Made by a program: the position numbers and the translations under genes. The notes beneath the pieces are model-generated. The model ran no database searches and was not told the origin of the DNA. It worked only from the letters and a program-made list of their open reading frames with translations. From Bathynomus jamesi (lineage: Eukaryota; Arthropoda; Malacostraca; Isopoda; Cirolanidae), in the NCBI GenBank assembly GCA_023014485.1, contig JAJOZX010003206.1, positions 1 through 64,000 on the forward strand: DNA of 64,000 bases, in the 5' to 3' direction. How positions within the stretch are numbered: the stretch's first letter is position 1; every line of letters begins with the position of its first letter. This document shows positions 52,433 to 63,363 of the stretch, piece after piece.

Positions 52433-53558
52433 GTTACAAGGAAAAGTAGTACCTCAAAAGGCCTTGCGGCCCATACCGAGAAGGTACCAATGGCAACGGG
52501 TACCAGGGAAAAATTCATACACCGTCAAATAGTGTGCAAGATTCGGTCTAACCTTTTCTTGAACAGATCCACAGAAGAACTGTTCACAACTTCTGAAGGT
52601 AACCTGCTCCACGTGTCACAGCTCTTATACGTAAAGTAATTCCCACACACACTAGCCCTAAACCGTTTCAAATCCAACTTCCAACCATTGTTGCGAGTTG
52701 GGTTATCATTAAAACTAAACATGCTTCTAAAATCGACATTGTTCAACCAGCGGAAGAACTTGAAAACCTCGATGAGTTGACCGCGCAGCCTCCGAGTTTC
52801 CAGCGAAAACAAATTTATGGCACTTATGCATCGATTGTAGCCCATATGCCTAACGGAAGGGATTAACTTTGTGGCCCTCGCCTGCACTCGCTCCAGCCTC
52901 TCAATATCTTTCCTGAGGGTGGGCGACCAGAACTGCACAGAATACTCCAGGTGCGGCCGAACCAGAGAATTGTAGAGAGATCACAATCTCCTTGTTCCGA
53001 AATCGAAATTGCTTCGTCATATAACCCAACAACTTCTGGGCTTTCTTTTCCACCTCTACGCACTGTTTGGTAAACTTAAGGTCGCTGCTAATTAGCACAC
53101 CCGTCCTTTTCCAAATCAGTCGCCTCGATATTACTCCCCAACATCGAGTAGTCCGACTTGGGATTGGCGAGGCCAATGTGCATCACCTTGCATTTACCCA
53201 AATTAAACGGCATTTGCCACTTTTCGGACCTCTCCCCTATCCTACGTAGGTCCGCACGCAGTTGCTCGATCGCTTCGGGCGTCCCAACATTGGCCCCAAG
53301 CTTGGTGTCATCAGCGAATTTGGCGATCCGAATGACGATGCCACCGTCGATATCATTAAGTAAATGATAAACAACAGTGGCCCCAAAACAGAACCATGAG
53401 GAACCCCACTAGTGACCGAGGCCCAACCCGAACTAACCCCTTTAATTACAACCCTCTGCCGCCTATTCTTCGGCCAGTTTTCAATCCACCTACGTATTTC
53501 CCCACCGATACCCAGCGCACGCACTTTTGCCATTAGCCGGCGGTGAGGTACCTTATCA
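52433..53558 (-). mobile_element. CR1-like LINE copy a, 5'-truncated
   Basis: Minus-strand copy carrying the RT C-terminal half and 3' UTR with the family tail (GAGTTACAAGGAAAAG on the plus strand). Frames 52525-52938, 52863-53176 and 53237-53593 are segments of one RT broken by several frameshifts. It stops at ACCTTATCAAAG, where intact copies continue. Confidence 0.82.
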
Positions 53559-54136
53559 AAGTAGGGTGTGTCAATTTTGTCAACTTTTTTCAAATCAATT
53601 TTGGTAGTGAAAATATAGTCTTTTCATGTGAAAACTTGAAATTGGCCAACCAAAATGAAATAAAATAACCCTTACCTACGTCAATTTTACCTTAAAGTTT
53701 CAGAAATTGACTCTTTTACTAAATAATAGGACAAATTGATTAACTATTCATCTGTCACAGAATTATCACACTGATCGCATATGGAGTGTTTTCAAGGTCA
53801 TATAGTAGTTGTACAATGTACAAGTCACAACATGAATAGAACTGTCCCTCACTCTCAGTTGCCTCTTAGATGTCATACACAGTGGTTTGCTGTTATTGCT
53901 CTTGTACCTACTTCATAGTTATTCTACTAGACGAATACTACAGTTTAACTGTAAGTATGGATTATTGATTATTACAATTATTTATCATCATATTCTTCTG
54001 TCTAATTATGTTGTAATCCAATGAAATATTTTTTTATTGAATTAAATTAGAAGATCGAATGACAATTTTGAAACATCGTAATTGATATAAAATACTTAAA
54101 TGTTTTTTTCTTTCTTTTCAGATATTCCTGAGAGTG
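53559..54136. other. Spacer between LINE copies a and b
   Basis: AT-rich, no coding signal or repeat recognised. Confidence 0.5.
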
Positions 54137-54298
54137 TGTTACAAGGAGTTACAAGGAAAAGAAGTACCTCAAAAGGCCTTGCGGCCCATACCGAGGAGGT
54201 ACCAATGGCAACGGGTGCCAGGGAAAATTTCATACACCGTCAAATAGTGTGCAAGATTCGGTCTAACCTTTTCTTGAACAGATCCACAGAGGAACTGT

Positions 54299-56221
54299 TC
54301 ACAACTTCTGAAGGTAACCTGTTCCACGTGTCACAGATCTTATACGTAAAGTAATTCCCACACACACACTAGTCCTAAACCGTTTCAAATCCAACTTCCA
54401 AACATTGTTGCAAGTTGGGTTATCATTTAAACTAAACATGCTTCTAAAATCAACATCGTTGAACCCGCGTAAGAGCTTGAAAACCTCGATCAGTTGACCG
54501 AGCAGCCTCCGAGTTTCCAGAGAAAACAAGTTCAGGGCACGTAACCGTCGATTGTAGCCCATATGCCTAACGGAAGGGATTAACTTTGTGGCCCTCGCCT
54601 GCACTCGCTCCAGCCTCTCAATATCTTTCCTGAGGGTGGGCGACCAGAACTGCACAGCATACTCCAGGTGCGGCCGAACCAGGGAATTGTACAGAGAGAG
54701 CACAATCTCCTTGTTCCGAAACTGAAATTGCCTCCTGATATAACCCAATAGTTTCTGGGCTTTCTTTTCCACCTCTACGCACTGTTTCGTAAACTTAAGG
54801 TCGCTGCTAATTAGCACACCGAAGTCCTTTTCCAAATCAGTCGCCTCGATATTACTCCCCAACATCGAGTAGTCCGACTTGGGATTGGCGTAGCCAATGT
54901 GCATCACTTTGCATTTACCCAAGTTAAACGGCATTTGCCATTTTTCGGACCACTCTCCTATCCTACCTAGGTCCGCACGCAGTTCCTCGATCGCTTCGGG
55001 CGTCCCAACATTGGCCCCAAGCTTGGTGTCATCAGCGAATTTGGCGATCCGACTGACGATGCCACCGTCGATATCATTTATGTAAATGATAAACAGCGGC
55101 GGCCCCAAAACGGAACCCTGCTAGTGACCGAGGCCCAACCCGAACTAACCCCTTTAATTACAACCCTGTGCCGCCTATCCTTCAGCCCGTTTTCAATCCA
55201 CCTACCTACTTCCCCACCGATACCCAGCGCACGCACTTTCGCCATTAGCCGGCGGTGAGGTACCTTATCAAAGGCTTTCTGAAAGTCGAGATAAAGTATA
55301 TCAATCGCCCTACTCTTATCATACTCACCCAACATGACGTGGAAAAACTCGAGCAAGTTGGTGAGACACGACCTATGCCGTCTAAACCCATGTCGGGAGT
55401 CCCCAAGCAGCTTGTACGAATCCAAATGGTCAACGATCCTATCGGCTATTATCCCCTCTAATAATTTACCTACAACTGAAGTGAGACTAATGGGACGATA
55501 GTTCCCTGGACTTTCGTGATCCCCTTTCTTAAAGATAGGGGTCACGTTGGCTTCCCTCCAGTCACGAGGCACCTGGCCCGTCTCCAACGATTTGTTGAAG
55601 ACTGTAGCTAGGTGGGGAGCCACCTGGTCGCAGACCTCCCGCAACACTGAGGAGAAACTGGTCTGGCCCAGGAGCCTTAAACGCGCTCAGTTTGTTTATT
55701 CTATCGGCAACGACTGTCGCGGTACATCGAACACTATCCAGGCCAGCACCTTCGTGCCTCACGCCTGGCTCGGGGATGATGCGGGTGTCCTCCCTGGTGA
55801 ACACTCCCGCAAAGTACTCATCAAGCACATTGGCGATGTCTGCGTCGGAGGTCCGCAGAACGCCGCTTCGGTCCTTTAACGGACCTACCACGCTTCTAAT
55901 AGGCTTTCTACTATTAACATAACTGAAGAACTCCTTAGGGTCCCCCTTGCAGAGGCTTGCCACCCGTAGTTCTTCGTTAAGTTTCGCTAGTCTAACCTTC
56001 GCCTTCACTTCCCTACACAGGCGGACATACGCTTCAGTGTTCTCATGGGAACGATTGGCCTTCACCCTCCTATACGCTACTTTCCTATTTCGGATAGCCG
56101 AAGCGGTCACGATTGAACCACTTAGGCTGCGTTGAAGCAGGGGTGACCTGTTTTGAGGGTATGGCAGCAGACTGCACCACCATAAACTCGTCCCGGAATG
56201 CACTCCACACTCCCTCAACAT
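54299..56221 (-). pseudogene. LINE reverse transcriptase of copy b
   Basis: Three frames form one RT. 55562-56221 is the endonuclease-RT linker ending INKLSAFKAPGPDQ. 55078-55647 holds PRDWREANVTPIFKKGDHES, NYRPISLTSVVGKLLE and LYLDFQKAFDKVPHRRLM (first catalytic Asp). 54299-55108 has IAKFADDTKLGANV, the FADD active-site box, and the thumb. Frameshifts lie near 55640 and 55100; a further one near the C-terminus gives GITLRIRS instead of the family NYFTYKI block. Sequence motifs fit CR1-type LINEs; no RNase H. Confidence 0.87.
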
Positions 56222-57077
56222 CGCCGCCGTCCTCTAACCCCATCTCACCTACGCTATCCCTGAGGCTAACAAAGTCCGCCCGCCGGAGATCGAGCTTACT
56301 GCCTCTCGAGTTCCTACGCTTCACCCGAGGGACGCACACACGGAACCTAATCAGACCGTGATCACTCCCGCCCAACGATTCGTCAACGGTGAGGCCAGTG
56401 ACGAGGTTGTCTTCGGTCGTGAATACTAAGTCTAGAACGCTTTCGCCTCGTCTAGGCTCATTGACCCGAGTGAGGAAGTTCTCATCAGCAAAGTCAACTA
56501 GCCTCCTCCCTTCACCATCAGCAGTCCTGTCTTCCCACTTTATGCCGCGACAGTTGAAGTCTCCTAAAACTACACACACCCTATCCCCTAGCAGGCTACC
56601 GAGTTCGGTGTACAGGGTTGTATCCTCCTCGAGGAGGAGATGCGGAGGTCTGTACACCAAGATTAACCTATAGCTCGTCCCTCCCACATTTAGATCGACG
56701 CCAAGCAGCTCCCGTTCGGACCGGAACTGGCAGTCAACCGGACTCAACGTGTCCCTGACGTATATTAGTACCCCACCCCCCTCCCCACGGGTGCGGTCTT
56801 TGCGAAACATTCTATACCCGGGAATTTCGAACTCCCCAACGTAGTCCCTACGATCAGTATGAATCCAGGAATCGGTGATAGCAACGATATCCTGGTATTC
56901 TGATGCTAAGCGCGCCCGTAGCTCGCAAAACTTGTTCCTAATCGACCTAGCATTAAAAAGCATTGCACGGAGGGAGCCTTCCCTATTCTGACCGCCCCCT
57001 AGCACGACCCGTTTCCCGAAGGGCGGGCCACTCACTAACGAGGGGGCAACTTCCGCAGGAGCCTGAGCCCCCTCCAA
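56085..57077 (-). CDS. LINE apurinic-type endonuclease
   Basis: 330 residues. The exonuclease-endonuclease-phosphatase fold motifs are in order: LFNARSIRNKFCEL, IVAITDSWIHTD, GGGVLIYVRDTL, VVLGDFNCRGIKWED (catalytic Asp and Asn) and GGSDHGLIRFRV (catalytic SDH). The usual first motif LNARSL and TETWL appear as NARSI and TDSWI. This enzyme nicks target DNA to prime reverse transcription. The frame ends in the linker to RT at a frameshift near 56100. Confidence 0.87.
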   Translation of the reverse strand: MEGAQAPAEVAPSLVSGPPFGKRVVLGGGQNREGSLRAMLFNARSIRNKFCELRARLASEYQDIVAITDSWIHTDRRDYVGEFEIPGYRMFRKDRTRGEGGGVLIYVRDTLSPVDCQFRSERELLGVDLNVGGTSYRLILVYRPPHLLLEEDTTLYTELGSLLGDRVCVVLGDFNCRGIKWEDRTADGEGRRLVDFADENFLTRVNEPRRGESVLDLVFTTEDNLVTGLTVDESLGGSDHGLIRFRVCVPRVKRRNSRGSKLDLRRADFVSLRDSVGEMGLEDGGDVEGVWSAFRDEFMVVQSAAIPSKQVTPASTQPKWFNRDRFGYPK

Positions 57078-57078
57078 C

Positions 57079-57079
<1 letters not shown>

Positions 57080-57135
<56 letters not shown>
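57080..57135 (+). repeat. (GA)n microsatellite between LINE copies
   Basis: About 28 pure GA units joining the 5' end of copy b to the 3' tail of copy c. Confidence 0.97.
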
Positions 57136-57136
<1 letters not shown>

Positions 57137-57488
57137 ACAAGGAGTTACAAGGAAAAGAAGTACCTCAAAAGGCCTTGCGGCCCATACCGAGGAGGTACCA
57201 ATGGCAACGGGTGCCAGGGAAAATTTTGTGAAAGTTTATTTTTCTTTCAACTATCCTAGCAATAGTAGAAAACTGGATAGAAAAGTAGAAGGCTCTCTCC
57301 CCACCCTCCGCTACCTCCCTCCCTGCCAGAGGCAGGTACAGAAAAAGGTTGAAGAAAATACCTTGACCCTGGAAAAGTAGCCAAGGAAATTTTACAGGAA
57401 AGTGGAGAATATATAAATAGCTCTATATTTAGCTTGCTCACAGAGACCGAGCAAGCAAACTCCTGCAGAGGTTTCTGAGGTTTTAATC

Positions 57489-57643
57489 TTAAACTATGAG
57501 TGTGTTCAGTACTTTGTCTAGCCTATTTTTAAACAGATTTACACTTTGACTGGAAACAACCTCTGAGGGAAGTTGGTTCCAGATATTAACTATTTTATAG
57601 GAAAAGAAATTTCTGTAGACTGAGGTCCTAAATGTCTTTACAC
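57489..57643 (-). pseudogene. Second RT C-terminus from another LINE family
   Basis: Directly after the copy c stop, a 51-codon frame reads VKTFRTSVYRNFFSYKIVNI and WNQLPSEVVSSQSVNLFKN to a stop. It is homologous to, but distinct from, the preceding RKRFRTSVCGNY-type ending, so two LINE C-termini stand in tandem. Confidence 0.78.
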
Positions 57644-57645
57644 AC

Positions 57646-58659
57646 TCAAATAGTGTGCAAGATTTCGTCTAACCTTTTCTTGAACTGATCCACAGAGGAA
57701 CTGTTCACAACTTCCGAAGGTAACCTGTTCCATGTGTCACAGATCTTATACGTAACGTAATTCCCACACACACTAGTCCTAAACCGTTTCAAATCCAACT
57801 TCCAACCATTGTTGCGAGTTGGGTTATCATTTAAAGTAAACATACTTCTAAAATCGACATCGTTGAACCCTCGTAAGAGCTTGAAAACCTCGATCAGTTG
57901 ACCGCGCAGCCTCCGAGTTTCAAGCGAAAACAAGTTCAGGGCGCGTAACCGTCGATTGTAGCCCATATGCCTAACGGAAGGGATTAACTTTGTGGCCCTC
58001 GCCTGCACTCGCTCCAGCCTCTCAATATCTTTCCTGAGGGTGGGCGACCAGAACTGCACAGCATACTCCAGGTACGGCCGAACAAGGGAATTGTACAGTG
58101 AGAGCACAATCTCCTTGTTCCGAAACTGAAATTGCCTCCTGATATAACCCAATAGTTTCTGGGCTTTCTTTTCCACCTCTACACACTGTTTCGTAAACTT
58201 AAGGTCGCTGCTAATTAGCACACCCAAGTCCTTTTCTAAATCAGTCAGCTCGATATTACTGCCCAACATCGAGTAGTCCGACTTGGGATTGGCGTAGCCA
58301 ATGTGCATCACTTTGCATTTACCCAAGTTAAACGGCATTTGCCAGTTTTCGGACCACTCTCCTATCCTACCTAGGTCCGCACGCAGTTCCTCGATCGCTT
58401 CGGGCGTCCCAACATTGGCCCCAAGCTTGGTGTCATCAGCGAATTTGGCGATCCGACTGACGATGCCACCGTCGATATCATTTATGTAAATGGTAAACAA
58501 CAGTGGCCCCAAAACGGAACCCTGAGGAACCCCACTAGTGACCGAGGCCCAACCCGAACTAGCCCCTTTAATTACCACCCTCTGCCGCCTATTCCTTAGC
58601 CAGTTTTCAATCCACCTACCTATTTCCCCACCGATACCCAGCGCGCGCACTTTCGCCAT
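57646..58659 (-). CDS. LINE RT C-terminal two-thirds, copy c
   Basis: An uninterrupted frame of 337 residues, the best-preserved RT piece in the window: MAKVRALGIGGEIGRWIENW, SGVPQGSVLGPLLFTIYIND, IAKFADDTKLGAN, NLGKCKVMHIGY and the thumb to DTWNRLPSEVVNSSSVD with LDEILHTI. The frame is open further 5' to the array junction at 58719. Confidence 0.87.
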   Translation of the reverse strand: MAKVRALGIGGEIGRWIENWLRNRRQRVVIKGASSGWASVTSGVPQGSVLGPLLFTIYINDIDGGIVSRIAKFADDTKLGANVGTPEAIEELRADLGRIGEWSENWQMPFNLGKCKVMHIGYANPKSDYSMLGSNIELTDLEKDLGVLISSDLKFTKQCVEVEKKAQKLLGYIRRQFQFRNKEIVLSLYNSLVRPYLEYAVQFWSPTLRKDIERLERVQARATKLIPSVRHMGYNRRLRALNLFSLETRRLRGQLIEVFKLLRGFNDVDFRSMFTLNDNPTRNNGWKLDLKRFRTSVCGNYVTYKICDTWNRLPSEVVNSSSVDQFKKRLDEILHTI

Positions 58660-58719
58660 TAGCCGGCGGTGAGGTACCTTATCAAAGGCTTTCTGAAAGT
58701 CGAGATAAAGTATATCAAT

Positions 58720-61700
58720 CGAGAGAAGAGGAGGAGAGAGAGAGGGAGGAGAAGAGAGAGAGGAGAGAAGAGGAGGAGAGGGAGAGAGAGAGAGGAGGAG
58801 AAGAGGAGGAGGAGAGAGAGAAGAGAGGAGGAGAGAGAGAAGAGGAGGAGGAGAGAGAAGAGGAGGAAGAGAGAAGAGGAGGAGAAGAGGAGGAGAGAGA
58901 AGAGAGAGAAGAGGAGGAGAGAGAGAAGAGGAGGAGAGGAGAGAGGAGAGAGAGAAGAGGAGGAGAGAGAGAAGAGGAGGAGAGAGAAGAGAGGAGAGAG
59001 AGAGGAGGAGAGAGGAGAGAGAAGAGAGAAGAGGAGGAGAGAGAGAAGAGGGAGAGAGAAGAGGAGGAGAGAGGAAGAGAGAGAGAGAGAAGAGGAGGAG
59101 AGAGAAGAGGAGGGAGAGGAGAGAGAGAAGAGGAGAAGAGGAGGAGAGAGAAGAAGAAGGAGAGAGAGAAGAGGAGAGAGAGAGAAGAGGAGGAGAGAGA
59201 GAAGAGGAGAAGAGAAGAGAGGAGAGAGAGAAGGGAGGAGAGAGAAGAAGAGGGAGAGAGAGAAGAGGAGGAGAGAGAAGAGGAGGAGAGAGAAGAGGAG
59301 GAGAGAGAGAAGAGGAAGAGGAGAGGAGGAGAGAGAAGAGAGGAGAGAGAGAAGAGGAGGAAGAGAGAAGAGGAGGAGAGAGAAGAGGAGGAGAGAGGAA
59401 GAGAGAAGAGGAGAAGAGGAGAGAGAAGAGAAGGAGGAGAGAGAGAAAGGAGAAGAGGAGGAGAGAGAGAGAGGAGAGAGAGAAGAGGAGGAGAGAGAGA
59501 AGGAGGAGAGAGAAGAGGAGAGAGAGAGAAGAGGAGGAGAGAGGAGAGAGAGAAGAGGAGAAGAGGAGGAGAGAGAAGAGAGAGAAGAGGAGGAGAGAGA
59601 AGAGAGAGGAGAGGAGGAGAAGAGAGAGAGAGGAGGAGAGAGAGAAGAGGAGGAGAAGAGGAGAGAGAGAGGAGAGAGAGAAGAGGAGGAGAGAGAAGAG
59701 AGAGAAGAGGAGAGAGGAGAGAGAAGAGAGAAGAGAGAGAAGAGGAGGAGAAGAGGAGGAGAGAGGAGAGAGAGAAGAGGAGGAGAAGAGGAGGAGAGAG
59801 AAGAGAGAGAAGAGGAGGAGAAGAGGAGGAGAGAGAAGAGGAGGAGAGAGAAGAGAGAGAAGAGGAGGAGAGAGGAGAGAGAGGGAGGAGAGAGAGAAGA
59901 GGAGAGAAGAGGAGAGAGAGAGGAGAGAGAAGAGGAGAGAGAAGAGGAGGAGAGAGAAGAGGAGGAGAGAGGGAGAGAGGAGAGGAGAGAGAGAAGAGGA
60001 GGAGAAGAGGAGGAGAGAGGAGGAGAGAGAAGAGGAGAGAGAAGAGGAGGAGAGAGAAGAGGAGGAGAGAGGAGAGAAGAGGAGGAGAGAGGAGGAGAGA
60101 GAAGAGGAGAGAGAAGAGGAGGAGAGAGGAGGAGAGAGAAGAGGAGAGAGAAGAGGAGGAGAAGAGGAGGAGAGAGAGAGGAGGAGAGAAGAGGAGGAGA
60201 AGAGGAGGAGAAGAGGAGGAGAGAGAAGAGAGAGAGAGGAGGAGAGAGGAGAGGAGGAGAGAGAAGAGAGAGAAGAGGAGGAGAGAGGAGAGGAGGAGAG
60301 GAAGAGAGAGAAGAGGAGAGAGAAGAGGAGGAGAGAGGAGAGAGAGAGAGGAGGAGAAGAGGAGGAGAGAGAAGAGAGAGAAGAGAGAGAAGAGGAGGAG
60401 AGAGAAGAGGAGGAGAGAGAGAAGAGGAGGAGAGAGAGAAGAGGAGGAGAGAGAGAAGAGGAGGAGAGAGAGAAGAGGAGGAGAGAGAGAAGAGGAGGAG
60501 AGAGAGAAGAGGAGGAGAGAGAGAAGAGGAGGGAGAGAAGAGGAGGAGAGAGAAGAGGAGGAGAGAGAAGAGGAGGAGAGAGGAGGAGAGAGAGAAGAGG
60601 AGGAGAGAGAAGAGAGAGAAGAGGAGGAGAGAGAAGAGGAGGAGAGAGAAGAGAGAGAAGAGGAGGAGAGAGGAGAGAGAAGAGAGAGAAGAGGAGAGAG
60701 AGAAGAGAGAGAAGAGGAGGAGAGGAGAGAGAAGAGAGAGAAGAGGAGGAGAGAGAAGAGAGAGAGAGAGAGAAGAGGAGGAGAGAGAGAGAGAAAGAGA
60801 GAGAGGAGGAGAGAGGAGAGAGAGAAGAGAGAGAGAGGAGGAGAGAGAGAGAGAGAAGAGAGAAGAGGAGGAGAGAGGAGAGAGAGAAGAGAGAAGAGGA
60901 GGAGAGAGAAGAGGAGGAGAGAGGAGGAGAGAGGAGAGAGAGAAGAGGAGGATAGAGAAGAGAGAAGAGGAGGATAGAGGAGAGAGAGAAGAGGAGGATA
61001 GAGGAGAGGAGAGAGAGGAGAGAGAGAAGAGGAGGATAGAGAAGAGAGAGAAGAGGAGGAGAGAGGAGGAGAGAGGAGAGAGAGAAGAGAGGATAGAGAA
61101 GAGAGAAGAGGAGGATAGAGGAGAGAGAGAAGAGGAGGATAGAGGAGAGAGGAGAGAGAGAAGAGGAGGATAGAGAAGAGAGAGAAGAGGAGGAGAGAGG
61201 AGGAGAGAGGAGAGAGAGAAGAGGAGGATAGAGAAGAGAGAAGAGGAGGAGAGAGGAGAGAGAGAAGAGGAGGAAGAGAAAGAGAGAAGAGGAGGAGAGG
61301 AGGAGAGAGGAGAGAGAGAAGAGGAGGATAGAGAAGAGAGAAGAGGAGGATAGAGGAGAGAGAGAAGAGGAGGATAGAGGAGAGAGGAGAGAGAGAAGAG
61401 GAGGATAGAGGAGAGAGAGAAGAGGAGGATAGAGAAGAGAGAAGAGGAGGAGAGAGGAGAGAGAGAAGAGGAGGATAGAGAAGAGAGAGAAGAGGAGGAG
61501 AGAGGAGAGAGAGAAGAGGAGGATAGAGGAGAGAGAGAAGAGAGAGAAGAGGAGGAGAGAGAAGAGGAGGAGAGAGGAGAGAGAGAAGAGAGAGAAGAGG
61601 AGGAGAGAGAAGAGGAGGAGAGGAGGAGAGAGAGAAGAGAGAGAAGAGGAGAGAGAGAGAAGAGGAGGAGAGAAGAGAGAGAAGAGGAGGAGAGAGGAGG

Positions 61701-62388
61701 AGAGAGAAGAGGAGGATAGAGAAGAGAGAAGAGGAGGATAGAGGAGAGAGAGAAGAGGAGGATAGAGGAGAGGAGGAGAGAGGAGAGAGAGAAGAGGAGG
61801 ATAGAGAAGAGAGAGAAGAGGAGGAGAGAGGAGAGAGAGAAGAGGAGGAGAGAGGAGAGAGAGAAGAGAGAGAAGAGGAGGAGAGAGAAGAGGAGGAGAG
61901 AGGAGAGAGAAGAGGAGGAGAGAGGAGGAGAGAGGAGAGAGAGAAGAGAGAGAAGAGGAGGAGAGAGAAGAGGAGGAGAGAGGAGAGAGAGAAGAGGAGG
62001 AGAGAGGAGAGAGAGAAGAGGAGGAGAGAGGAGAGAGAGAAGAGAGAGAAGAGGAGGAGAGAGGAGGAGAGAGAAAGAGGAGGAGAGAGGAGAGAGAGAA
62101 GAGAGAGAAGAGGAGGAGAGAGAAGAGAGAGAAGAGGAGGAGAGAGAAGAGAGAGAAGAGGAGGAGAGAGAGAGGAGGAGAGAGAAGAGGAGGAGAGAGG
62201 AGAGAGAGAAGAGAGAGAAGAGGAGGAGAGAGAAGAGGAGGAGAGAAGAGAGAGAAGAGGAGGAGAGAGGAGGAGAGAGAAGAGGAGGAGAGAGGAGAGA
62301 GAGAAGAGAGAGAAGAGGAGGAGAGAGAAGAGGAGAGAGAAGAGAGAGAAGAGGAGGAGAGAGAAGAGAGAGAAGAGAGAGAAGAGGA
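58720..62388 (+). repeat. Polypurine GA/GAA/GGA array (3.67 kb)
   Basis: Practically only G and A on the plus strand, as irregular units such as GAGAGAGAAGAGGAGGA. From about 60950 to 61830 many units carry a single T (AGGATAGAG), marking a subfamily that spread locally. The long open frame across it (58669-61173) merely reflects the lack of T and is not a gene. Confidence 0.97.
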
Positions 62389-63363
62389 GTTACAAGGAGT
62401 TACAAGGAAAAGAAGTACCTCAAAAGGCCTTGCGGCCCATACCGAGGAGGTACCAATGGCAACGGGTGCCAGGGAAAATTTTGTCTTTCAAAACTATGCT
62501 AGCAGTAGTAGAAACTGGGATAGAAAGTAGAAGGCTCTCTCCCCACCCTCCGCTCCCTCCCTGCCAGAGGCAGGTACGGAAAAAAGGTTGAAGAAAATAC
62601 CTTGACCCTGGAAAAGTAGCCAAGGAAATTTACAGGAAAGTGGAGAATATATAAATAGCTCTATTTAGCTTGCTCACAGAGACACCGAGCAAGCGAACTC
62701 CTGCAGAGTTTCTGAGGTTTTAATCTTAAACTATGAGGTGTTCTGTACTTTGTCTAGCCTATTTTTAAACAGATTTACACTTTGACTGGAAACATCCTCT
62801 GAGGGAAGTTGGTTCCAGATATCAACTATTTTACAGGAAAAGAAATTTCCGCAGACTGAGGTCCTAAATGTCTTTACACACTCAAATAGTGTGCAAGATT
62901 TCGTCTAACCTTTTCTTGAACTGATCCACAGAGGAACTGTTCACAACTTCCGAAGGTAACCTGTTCCATGTGTCACAGATCTTATACGTAACGTAATTCC
63001 ACACACACTAGTCCTAAACCGTTTCAAATCCAACTTCCAACCATTGTTGCGAGTTGGGTTATCATTTAAACTAAACATACTTCTAAAATCGACATCGTTG
63101 AACCCTCGTAAGAGCTTGAAAACCTCGATCAGTTGACCGCGCAGCCTCCGAGTTTCAAGCGAAAACAAGTTCAGGGCGCGTAACCGTCGATTGTAGCCCA
63201 TATGCCTAACGGAAGGGATCAACTTTGTGGCCCTCGCCTGCACTCGCTCCAGCCTCTCAATATCTTTCCTGAGGGTGGGCGACCAGAACTGCACAGCATA
63301 CTCCAGGTACGGCCGAACAAGGGAATTGTACAGTGAGAGCACAATCTCCTTGTTCCGAAACTG
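62389..63363 (-). mobile_element. CR1-like LINE copy d, chimeric 3' end, inside the GA array
   Basis: Same structure and chimeric 3' end as copy c, but truncated earlier at the 5' side (after TTGTTCCGAAACTGA). Both ends abut the polypurine array. Its RT fragment (62941-63342) has a frameshift near 62995, where one base is missing in the ACACACAC run. Confidence 0.85.

Larger units (their letters stand above)
54137..57079 (-). mobile_element. CR1-like LINE copy b, most complete
   Basis: Covers endonuclease, RT and 3' UTR. The 3' terminus is two copies of a TTACAAGGAG-like unit on the plus strand. The 5' end runs into a (GA)n tract. No ORF1 is present, so it is probably 5'-truncated. Confidence 0.87.
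57136..58719 (-). mobile_element. CR1-like LINE copy c, chimeric 3' end
   Basis: 5'-truncated. The 3' tail at 57136 equals that of copies a and b. Between the family stop codon and the tail is an extra ~430-bp segment not found in a or b but shared with copy d; it encodes a second RT C-terminus. The 5' end is cut precisely where the GA array starts, after ATATCAATCG. Confidence 0.87.

Noticed and set aside
58669..61173. 834-codon open frame on the plus strand rich in Arg, Glu and Lys
   Set aside because: It is a translation of the GA/GGA/GAA array; without T there can be no stop codon. Only the first few codons come from LINE antisense.
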